From: Desulfobacter sp.
GTDB lineage: Bacteria > Desulfobacterota > Desulfobacteria > Desulfobacterales > Desulfobacteraceae
Direction of reading: 5' to 3'
NCBI GenBank assembly: GCA_028768525.1
Contig: CP054837.1
Location: 5,204,001 to 5,268,000 of the forward strand
Length of the DNA: 64,000 nucleotides
Shown: piece after piece, positions 53,899 to 61,151 of the stretch
How positions within the stretch are numbered: position 1 is the first letter of the stretch
Layout of the letters: each line of letters starts with the position of its first letter
Translations under genes and position numbers: made by a program
Notes under the pieces: model-generated
Databases searched by the model: none
What the model was told of the DNA's origin: nothing
The model's input: only the letters and a program-made list of their open reading frames with translations

Positions 53899-55776
53899 TC
53901 AGCTTTCCGTCTGCAGCAGCCGGAACAGGGTGCGGCGGGCGAGGATGTCGCCGGAGATGATGCCGATGACCCGGTTCTCTTCCACCACGGGCATGGCGGA
54001 AATTTCGTTGGTTTCCAGCATGCGGATGCAGTTGAGAATGGTGGCTTCGGGGCTGATGTGGACGATGTCGGCGGTCATGATTCTGGTGAGGGGGGCGTCG
54101 GTGGGCAGTTTCAACGCCGTGGCCCGTGTGATGTCCCAGTTGGTGACGATGCCCATGGGGCGGCCCTTTTCCGAAACCACGGTGACCATGGAAACATGGG
54201 ATGCCACCAAGAGTTCGGCGGCATCGGAAATGGTTTTGTCCAGGCCCATGACCGGGGCTTCGCCCATGACATCCCGGATGGTCCTGGATTTTTCCTTGGC
54301 GGCGATGCGGCCCACGGAGATGCCTTCGGCAATTTCGCAGGGCAGGCTGTCCGCATCCTTGCACAGGCCGTCGATGAGTTCCACCATATTGCCGGGGATA
54401 ACGGTTTCCAGCTTCTGTCTTGCGGCTTCCTGCCGCTTTTCAGCCAGTTCCTCAAAGGCCTCCCGGTTTTGGTCCAGCCAGCGGGAGATCCCTTCCGAAT
54501 TTCCCAGCAGTTCTTTGGGGATATACAGGTGTTTGGGGGTGGGAATAATCCGCTCGTGGGCGGCATAGATCACCCCGCCCGAGTTGACCAGGTAATCCGT
54601 GGCAATGAGGGTGCCCCTGTCCCGGTATACCCGGCGTTCCATCCTTCGGCGGGCGGCTTTCCGTTCGGGATTGGGGGAGTAGGTATTGGCCCCCTCCACG
54701 ATCATCTGCCAGTTGCCCATGCGGTCGCAGGTCATGGAGGGTGAGGTCTCCGTGGAAACGTCCAGATAATTGAATACCGGGGACGCCGGGATCAGACAGA
54801 AGGCCGATTCAGTGAGCAGATTGTCCGGGCTGTTGGAAAATACGGTGTGATTCTTTCCTGTGCCGCCGATGTGCATGGCCTGGTCGTGGTAATAGGCCTG
54901 GGCCACTTGTCCCAGGGTCTTCCACATGCTGAATAATTGTTGCCAGTCCAACCCCTTTAAATCCAGGAGGTAGCCTGTGGCATCGCTGATTCCCTTTATT
55001 GCCGGCCGCTGTTCCGTTGGCAACTCCTGGAAGAGCCGGGCCGCATTGGCCCCCACGGCCCCGAATCCCTGGATAAGGACATCCAGCCTGCCTGGGGGCG
55101 GCAGTTCCATGTGTTTGAACTGGGGAAGCTGCCTGAGACGGGGGAGATGTTCGATCAGGGCATTGAAAGCGGCCACCACGCCCCGGGCGGCACCGCCCAG
55201 TTCGTCGATGCGGTTGCCTCCCATGTCCGCCGGTTTGGAGACCACATTGTTCAACCCGTTTTCCACGGCAAAGATTCTCATGTCTTCGTCGTTGGTCCCC
55301 ACGTCCGGTCCCGGGATATAGATATCCTTATACCTTTTAAGCAGGCGGCCGAACCCCCTGACGATTTCCCGGCGTTCTCCGGCGTCCATGCCCGGGGGGC
55401 AGACGATCCCTGATTTCCCGCCGCCGAAGGGCAGGTCGGCGGCGGCGTTTTTCATGGTCATGCCCCGGGCCAGGTCGTGGATGATGTCCGGGGTGATGTC
55501 CGGCAGCATCCGGGTTCCCCCCATGGAGGGGGCACCCATGGCCAGGTTGTCCACCACCAGGTATCCACCGATTTCAAGGGGGCTTTCACTGTCCCACATG
55601 CAGACGACCAGGCGGGGCCCCAGGCGGTCCACCCGGATGCCCAAGCGCTGGAGCCGTTCCACATCCAGTGGGCCGAACTCCAGAAAACATAAGTGGTTAT
55701 CACAGATAAGACGGTGCTGCCTGACGCGTTCCGGCAGCGTCTCCTTGAGAAATGATTTCATTTTTTCGGGGATCAT
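53899..55776 (-). CDS. Glutamate-dehydrogenase-like protein with C-terminal CBS pair
   Basis: A 625-aa fusion. The first 490 residues match Glu/Leu/Phe/Val dehydrogenases: GGYLVVDNLAMGAPSMGGTR, MTMKNAAADLPFGGGKSGI (catalytic Lys region), PGPDVGTNDEDM, and the NAD-binding QGFGAVGANAARLF. The last about 125 residues hold two CBS domains (VMGLDKTISDAAELLVASHV ... MGIVTNWDI; PLTRIMTADIVHISPEATI ... VIGIISGDIL). CBS pairs bind adenosine nucleotides, so the dehydrogenase may be allosterically controlled by ATP/AMP. It is divergent from the YkgJ gene, with an ARG-box-like repeat in between. Confidence 0.9.
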   Translation of the reverse strand: MIPEKMKSFLKETLPERVRQHRLICDNHLCFLEFGPLDVERLQRLGIRVDRLGPRLVVCMWDSESPLEIGGYLVVDNLAMGAPSMGGTRMLPDITPDIIHDLARGMTMKNAAADLPFGGGKSGIVCPPGMDAGERREIVRGFGRLLKRYKDIYIPGPDVGTNDEDMRIFAVENGLNNVVSKPADMGGNRIDELGGAARGVVAAFNALIEHLPRLRQLPQFKHMELPPPGRLDVLIQGFGAVGANAARLFQELPTEQRPAIKGISDATGYLLDLKGLDWQQLFSMWKTLGQVAQAYYHDQAMHIGGTGKNHTVFSNSPDNLLTESAFCLIPASPVFNYLDVSTETSPSMTCDRMGNWQMIVEGANTYSPNPERKAARRRMERRVYRDRGTLIATDYLVNSGGVIYAAHERIIPTPKHLYIPKELLGNSEGISRWLDQNREAFEELAEKRQEAARQKLETVIPGNMVELIDGLCKDADSLPCEIAEGISVGRIAAKEKSRTIRDVMGEAPVMGLDKTISDAAELLVASHVSMVTVVSEKGRPMGIVTNWDITRATALKLPTDAPLTRIMTADIVHISPEATILNCIRMLETNEISAMPVVEENRVIGIISGDILARRTLFRLLQTES

Positions 55777-55806
55777 GGCAACACCCTCCCTGATGGTGGG
55801 TTATTT

Positions 55807-55823
55807 AATGAATTATATTCATT
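55807..55823. promoter_or_regulatory. Inverted repeat resembling an ARG box upstream of the dehydrogenase gene
   Basis: AATGAAT-TAT-ATTCATT, a perfect 7-bp inverted repeat 31 bases upstream of ATG 55776 of the dehydrogenase/CBS gene. It resembles the E. coli ARG box (TGAAT-N4-ATTCA) but has a 3-base spacer. It could be an operator for an amino-acid regulator. Confidence 0.4.
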
Positions 55824-55936
55824 TTGATGGCCCGGGAGGTTAAAATCAAGGAAAAAGTTGGAAAAAGCTTAAATAATCCGATGGAATTGACCGGGCGCCT
55901 AAACTAGTATAGATGAAAGGGCGTAAAGGAGACCCC

Positions 55937-56647
55937 ATGAAAGACGATGTATTTGACACCCGGAAAATTGATACCCTGGAAAAGATCTATGAATTGTTCG
56001 ACCATGCCGCAGGCGGGTTTGAACTGGCCTGCCATGAAGGTTGCGACGACTGCTGCACCTGTAATGTGACAGCCACAAGCCTGGAAACGTCCTTTCTTTT
56101 TTCACATCTGGAGAAAAACGGGATATCGCATCTAACCTCATGCCTTGAAACCACCGGATCCGGCAAGCGCTACCGCCCCGGCATGACCACCAACGGATTT
56201 GCCAGGGCCACCCTTTCAGGAGAGGCAGTCGAAGAAGAGGAAAATGATCCCGCCTGGGGGCGCTGCCCCATGCTTGAGGGCGGGCGGTGCCGCATTTATG
56301 AGGCACGGCCCTTCGGGTGCCGGAGCATGTTGTCCCAAAAGCCCTGCCGGGAAACCGGGTGGGCAGATATGCCTCCCCTGGCCCTGAGCCTCTCCACCAT
56401 TGTGCTTCAGTATATTGAGCACCTGGACAAAGACGGCTTTTCCGGGAATTTTCTGGACGTGGCAGGCCGCTATCTTGGCCGTGAACGGGCGGTCTATTTA
56501 TCCTTTGAAAATATAAATGATTCTGATACAAGAAAGATATTCCTCCGGAACCGGGAAATCCCGGCACTGATGGTCCCGCCCGAACACCGCAGCCAGGCAG
56601 CATCAATGATAAGAGAGCTGAACGCCCTGATGCAGGCAGTTATGTAA
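55937..56647 (+). CDS. YkgJ-family cysteine-cluster protein
   Basis: A 236-aa protein with a cysteine cluster of the CxxCC type (CHEGCDDCCTCN) and further conserved cysteines in GRCPMLEGGRCRIYEARPFGCR. The family binds a metal, probably zinc or an Fe-S cluster, and has no established role. AAGGAG precedes ATG 55937. It is divergent from the dehydrogenase gene. Confidence 0.85.
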   Translation: MKDDVFDTRKIDTLEKIYELFDHAAGGFELACHEGCDDCCTCNVTATSLETSFLFSHLEKNGISHLTSCLETTGSGKRYRPGMTTNGFARATLSGEAVEEEENDPAWGRCPMLEGGRCRIYEARPFGCRSMLSQKPCRETGWADMPPLALSLSTIVLQYIEHLDKDGFSGNFLDVAGRYLGRERAVYLSFENINDSDTRKIFLRNREIPALMVPPEHRSQAASMIRELNALMQAVM

Positions 56648-56672
56648 GCTGAAAAACTTCACCCAACAGATC

Positions 56673-56701
56673 TTGACGCATTTGGGGGGATGGTTTACAT
56701 A
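56673..56701 (+). promoter_or_regulatory. Sigma-70-type promoter for the split purH operon
   Basis: TTGACG (56673-56678), a 17-bp spacer, and TACATA (56696-56701) lie about 50 bases upstream of the IMP cyclohydrolase gene. Good consensus fit. Confidence 0.55.
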
Positions 56702-56751
56702 TCAGCCCAACAAACGATAGATCAACCCAAAATATAAAATGAGGACGGCCC

Positions 56752-57435
56752 ATGGCAAAAAACGTGGTAGACAAAATTGACGATAAGGTAAAAATTCAAA
56801 CCATGCTGGTGAGCGTGTCGGATAAAACCGGCCTGGAAACATTTATTCCGGGCATGCTGGATGCCAATCCTGAGCTGGTTATCCTGTCCACCGGCGGGAC
56901 CTACGCCAAAATAAAGGAAATCCTTGGGGAGAGGGCAGATACCTGCCTGCGGCAGGTGTCCGACTATACCGGCCAGCCCGAAACCCAGGGCGGGCTTGTG
57001 AAAACCCTGGATTTTAAAATTTACCTGGGGCTGCTTACGGAGACCTATAATCCTGCCCACCAGGATGACCTGAAACGGACAGGCGCCCTTGCCATCGATA
57101 TGGTGGTGGTGAACCTCTATCCCTTCAGCGAAACCATTGCCAAAGAAGGGGTCACCGTTGAAAACGCCCGGGGAAATATCGACATCGGCGGCCCCACCAT
57201 GATCCGGGCATCTGCCAAGAATTTTATCCGGGTGGCCTCTGTGGTGGATCCGGCATCCTATGCCGGCATTCTTGACACGGTAAAGGCCCAGGACGGGGCA
57301 TTGACCCTTGCCGACCGGTACGAATTGTCAAAGAAAGCCTTTGAGCACACCGCCGTCTACGACAGGACCATTGCCGACTGGCTGGGCGCCCGGGCCATGG
57401 ACGAAGTTCAATCATGTTATGAAGCAGGAGAATAA
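56752..57435 (+). CDS. IMP cyclohydrolase (N-terminal half of PurH as a separate gene)
   Basis: A 227-aa protein matching the MGS-like IMP cyclohydrolase domain of PurH: LVSVSDKTGLETFIPG, LSTGGTYAKIKE, VVNLYPFSETIAKE, ENIDIGGPTM-like segment (NIDIGGPTMIRASAKN). It closes FAICAR to IMP, the last step of purine synthesis. The formyltransferase half is a separate gene 3 bases downstream, so PurH is split here rather than fused. AAGGAGG-like GAGG lies upstream of ATG 56752. Confidence 0.9.
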   Translation: MAKNVVDKIDDKVKIQTMLVSVSDKTGLETFIPGMLDANPELVILSTGGTYAKIKEILGERADTCLRQVSDYTGQPETQGGLVKTLDFKIYLGLLTETYNPAHQDDLKRTGALAIDMVVVNLYPFSETIAKEGVTVENARGNIDIGGPTMIRASAKNFIRVASVVDPASYAGILDTVKAQDGALTLADRYELSKKAFEHTAVYDRTIADWLGARAMDEVQSCYEAGE

Positions 57436-57438
57436 AAA

Positions 57439-58689
57439 ATGGCCAAAGATCTAAAGCAGATGTACAAAACCATCATGGATGACCATTTCACTCCGAATAT
57501 GGAGATTTCCTTTGTGGACGGGGACAAGCGGCAGACCCTGTTTTATGAAAAGGTTTCCTGGGTGATCGACGAGGTGGAAAAGGGGCTGCGCTACGGGGAA
57601 AATCCAGGCCAGGAAGCGGCGCTGTACCGGTTGGTCAACGGCAACCTGGCCCTGGGGGATGCCCAGACCATCACCCCGGGCAAATACCTTGTTTCAGACA
57701 TCGAACTGCTCCAGTCCGGCAAACACCCGGGCAAAACCAATCTCACCGACGCGGACAACTCCCTGAATATCCTTCGGTATTTTACGGATACCCCCTGCGC
57801 CGTCATTGTCAAGCACAACAACCCCTGCGGGGCGGCCCGGGCCGACAGCCTGGAGGAGGCCTATGCCAAGGCCTATATGGCCGACCGCGTGGCGGCCTTC
57901 GGCGGGTGCATCGCCCTGAACAAAGCCGTTGACAAGGCCACGGCTGAAGCCATTGCCGCCCAGTATGCCGAAGTCGTGGTGGCCCCTGAATTTGAGGACG
58001 GGGTCATCGATATCCTGGGCCGGCGAAAAAATCTTCGGGTGATCCGCATCAACGCCATGGACCGGCTCCACTCCTTTATCGGCGACCGGGTGGTGGATTT
58101 CAAAAGCCTGATGGACGGCGGCATTGTGGCCCAGTGGTCCTTTGTGCCCGAGACCCTGAAAAAAGAAGACCTGGCCATCGCCTCCACCGAGTACAAGGGG
58201 GAGACCTTTACCGTCAACCGCCAGCCCACGGAACAGGAATACCAGGACATGCTCTTCGGCTGGCTGGTGGAATCGGGCATCACCTCCAACTCCGTGATCT
58301 ACGTGAAGGACAATTGCACCGTGGGCATCGGCACCGGCGAACAGGACCGGGTGGGCGTGGCCGAGATCGCGGTGGACAAGGCCTACCGCAAGCTCTGCGA
58401 CCGGTACTGCTTTGAGCGGTACAACACTGCCTTTGCCGACATGGCCGATGAAGACAAACGGGCGGAAATCGAGGCCGACGTGGCCGAAGTCAAGGGCGGC
58501 CTCATCGGTTCCTCCATGATATCCGATGCCTTCTTCCCCTTCAGGGACGGCATTGACGTGGGGCTCCGCCAGGGGGTGAAAGCGGTCATTCAACCCGGCG
58601 GTTCCCTCAACGACTACCAGTCCATAGACGCCTGCAACGAGAATGATGCCACCATGGTCTATACGGGCCAGAGAAGCTTTAAGCATTAA
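57439..58689 (+). CDS. AICAR formyltransferase (C-terminal half of PurH as a separate gene)
   Basis: A 416-aa protein matching the AICAR transformylase domain of PurH: LRYGENPGQEAALYR, VKHNNPCGAA, AFGGCIALN and SDAFFPFRDGID. It transfers formyl from 10-formyltetrahydrofolate to AICAR. The 3-base gap after the IMP cyclohydrolase stop and the AGGAG site overlapping that stop show coupling. Motif spacing is normal, so the two genes together replace fused PurH. A hairpin (58703-58733) lies downstream. Confidence 0.92.
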   Translation: MAKDLKQMYKTIMDDHFTPNMEISFVDGDKRQTLFYEKVSWVIDEVEKGLRYGENPGQEAALYRLVNGNLALGDAQTITPGKYLVSDIELLQSGKHPGKTNLTDADNSLNILRYFTDTPCAVIVKHNNPCGAARADSLEEAYAKAYMADRVAAFGGCIALNKAVDKATAEAIAAQYAEVVVAPEFEDGVIDILGRRKNLRVIRINAMDRLHSFIGDRVVDFKSLMDGGIVAQWSFVPETLKKEDLAIASTEYKGETFTVNRQPTEQEYQDMLFGWLVESGITSNSVIYVKDNCTVGIGTGEQDRVGVAEIAVDKAYRKLCDRYCFERYNTAFADMADEDKRAEIEADVAEVKGGLIGSSMISDAFFPFRDGIDVGLRQGVKAVIQPGGSLNDYQSIDACNENDATMVYTGQRSFKH

Positions 58690-58702
58690 TATGTGAGTGT
58701 CG

Positions 58703-58733
58703 ACACGCCGGACCGGTTCCAGGTCCGGCGTGT
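58703..58733 (+). terminator. Hairpin after the split purH genes
   Basis: ACACGCCGGACC pairs with GGTCCGGCGTGT around a 7-base loop. The tail is TTTGC, so the U-run is short; a weak terminator or attenuator is possible. Confidence 0.55.
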
Positions 58734-58779
58734 TTGCAGGGGATTATCGTAAACTGGATCACTATCTCCGGAGGACGAC

Positions 58780-59571
58780 ATGGCCAGACAAACCATTCTT
58801 TACATTCCCCACGGGGGAGGCCCCCTGCCTTTGATGGGCCATGACGGCCACCGGGCCCTGATTCGGTTTTTAAAGCAAATTCACCAGGAAATCCCAAGGC
58901 CCGAGGCGGTTCTGGTAATCAGTGCCCATTGGGAGGCGGATGCGCCCACGGTTACGGCCCAGCCGTCCCCAGACCTCCTATTTGACTATTACGGATTCCC
59001 GCCGGAGACCTATTCCTATACCTATCCCGCCCCCGGGCACCCGGTACTTGCCGCCCGGGTGAATGACGCCCTTGAACAGAACGGATTGTCACCCGTCCTT
59101 GACCCGTCCCGGGGATTTGACCACGGGATGTTCGTACCCATGAAACTGATCTATCCCAAGGCAGATATCCCCTGTGTCCAATTGTCCCTGATAAAAGGCC
59201 TTGATCCCCTGGCCCATATCCGTATGGGAAAGGCGCTTGGGCAGATTGAGTTTGACAACCTGCTGGTGCTTGGATCCGGATTCTCTTTTCATAACATGGC
59301 GGAATTCGGCAGGGAGGGTGACGATGACAGAAACACCGCCTTTGACAACTGGCTTTACCAGGTCCTCTCGGATCCGTCCCTTGCCCCCGGGGCGGTGAAT
59401 ACCCTTCTGGCGGAATGGGAGAAGGCCCCATCGGCCAGGTACTGCCATCCCAGGGAAGAACATTTACTGCCGCTGCATGTCTGTTACGGCATGGCGCAGC
59501 GGCAGGGCCGGCGTATCTTCAACGGAAACATACTCGGGAAACTGGCCTCAGCCTATTTGTGGGAAACGTAA
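58780..59571 (+). CDS. LigB-type (class III) extradiol dioxygenase / YgiD-like
   Basis: A 263-aa protein of the LigB/DODA family: LYIPHGGGPLPL, VISAHWEA and FDHGMFVP. These supply the metal ligands (H, H, E). Known members open catechols such as DOPA; the substrate is not clear. GGAGG lies before ATG 58780. An oxygen-using ring cleaver in an anaerobe is unexpected and may serve detoxification. Confidence 0.85.
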   Translation: MARQTILYIPHGGGPLPLMGHDGHRALIRFLKQIHQEIPRPEAVLVISAHWEADAPTVTAQPSPDLLFDYYGFPPETYSYTYPAPGHPVLAARVNDALEQNGLSPVLDPSRGFDHGMFVPMKLIYPKADIPCVQLSLIKGLDPLAHIRMGKALGQIEFDNLLVLGSGFSFHNMAEFGREGDDDRNTAFDNWLYQVLSDPSLAPGAVNTLLAEWEKAPSARYCHPREEHLLPLHVCYGMAQRQGRRIFNGNILGKLASAYLWET

Positions 59572-59763
59572 AGGTTCCCTGCTAGAGGGAGGCTGGATTC
59601 AGGCTGGCGCGGTTAAAAAACGGCGACGGGAAAATTGGCGGTTGATCTGCCTTTTTTTTGTTTTATCTTATTCTTACTGCCGGAATCGGCAGGCTGGCCG
59701 GTAATGAAACACCGGTGCCGCATCTACCAATTTAAGCATGTCCTGGGCCGATTGGAGTGAAAT

Positions 59764-60975
59764 ATGAAACCATTGGATTACTGCGACTTGGCCGATCTTA
59801 CCATTAATATGACCTGGACAGAGAATCAGGTTACCCATAACGACCTTTATTTTGCCAATAGACTGAATCTATATCGTGATATTTTTCCAGGCAGTCTGCT
59901 GGAAACTGTCCTCCGGTACTCGGGTACACAAGCCCCATTTTTCCTATCTGCCCAACCCGGGGAAATTGTTCCCGGATTTGATCCGGAGTTGGTTTTGGAT
60001 CTCCCCTTGAGCCGTGTCAGGCAGGAGGTGCACAGGGGGGCGGTCCTGCCCGGCCGGTATTACCCGAGGGGCATGCTCCGGGGCGTTCCGGGCGTATTCC
60101 GGGAAAACCGGCTTCCGTCCAGGGTCACAAATGTCTGTAAGGGCCGGATGACCATCGACCTGAACCACCCCCTTGCAAGGGAAGCGATAGATCTTCGCCT
60201 GGACTTTTCAAACCGGGACACCGGCACAGAGGAGCGGGGGGGAACCTGCACCGACTGGCTGGGACTGGCGCTGGACGGGCCCGGTATGCAGGTGGGGGGA
60301 ATCGTCCTTTCCGGGGAGGCGACTCTGGGCAGGCGGTTCAAAAGAAAAGATGATGCGCCGGATTCTCTTTTCTATGATATTGATCGCTTCGTTTACCACA
60401 TCGATACGATGGCCAGCCGGAATCTCTGCCTGATTTACGAATCGCTGCTGTCAGACGGTGACCGTGTACTGGACCTGATGTCCGGATGGGTGTCGCATCT
60501 CCCGGAAGAGATCCGGTTTTCCGAGGTCAGGGGGCTGGGGATGAATCCCAATGAAATGAATGACAACCCAATCCTGACGGCAGCGGATGTGCATGATCTC
60601 AATGAAGATCCTCTGTTGCCATATGAATCCGGCCGTTTTGATGCCGTGGTCTGCTCCCTTTCCGTTGAATATTTGGTCCGTCCTGATATGGTGTTTAAAG
60701 AAGTGGCAAGGGTGTTGAGGCCCGGCGGGCGCTTTGTCGTTGGATTTTCAAACCGGTGGTTTCCTCAAAAAGCGATCACGGTCTGGGAGGAACTCCATGA
60801 GTTTGAGCGTGTGGGGCTCGTGCTGGACTGGTTCAAGGCGTCGGAATGCTTTACTCGGCTTGTCACCTACTCGGTGCGTGGGTATCCTCGGCCCGCTGAT
60901 GACAAGTACTTTCCAGGAATGGTTGCATCGGATCCTGTTTTTGTCGTTACGGGAAAATCAAACTGGCGAAGATAA
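59764..60975 (+). CDS. Fusion of an FKBP/SlyD-like domain with a SAM-dependent methyltransferase
   Basis: A 403-aa protein. The N-terminal part (about 15-150) resembles SlyD/FKBP peptidyl-prolyl isomerases: PGEIVPGFDPELVLDLP and LNHPLAREAIDLRLDF (N134 starts NHPLA, a SlyD signature). The C-terminal half (from about 200) is a class I methyltransferase: motif I VLDLMSGWVSHL (D237), DAVVCSLSVEYLV, and EVARVLRPGGRFVVGFSNRW. The methyl acceptor is unknown. The pairing is unusual and suggests methylation of a protein or peptide held by the isomerase. A better alternative, if the FKBP similarity is chance, is a plain methyltransferase with an unknown N-terminus. Confidence 0.75.
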   Translation: MKPLDYCDLADLTINMTWTENQVTHNDLYFANRLNLYRDIFPGSLLETVLRYSGTQAPFFLSAQPGEIVPGFDPELVLDLPLSRVRQEVHRGAVLPGRYYPRGMLRGVPGVFRENRLPSRVTNVCKGRMTIDLNHPLAREAIDLRLDFSNRDTGTEERGGTCTDWLGLALDGPGMQVGGIVLSGEATLGRRFKRKDDAPDSLFYDIDRFVYHIDTMASRNLCLIYESLLSDGDRVLDLMSGWVSHLPEEIRFSEVRGLGMNPNEMNDNPILTAADVHDLNEDPLLPYESGRFDAVVCSLSVEYLVRPDMVFKEVARVLRPGGRFVVGFSNRWFPQKAITVWEELHEFERVGLVLDWFKASECFTRLVTYSVRGYPRPADDKYFPGMVASDPVFVVTGKSNWRR

Positions 60976-61151
60976 ATTGCCGGGCGCGATTTTTTCGCAT
61001 CTGCTATGGTCAAGATGCCGGGTTTTATGCTAACCTGACTTTTTTATTTTAAATGCGGACATAGTCTGGCCGTCGGTCAACAGGGGCGTTCCCGGTTGAG
61101 GATTCGGTTATGCCTGTTTTTTATAAATCAAAGAAATCAGCAGAGGACCCT

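Noticed and set aside
53710..54744. 344-aa open frame on the plus strand
   Set aside because: It is antisense to the CBS part of the dehydrogenase and overlaps the end of a small membrane-protein gene. No motif is seen.
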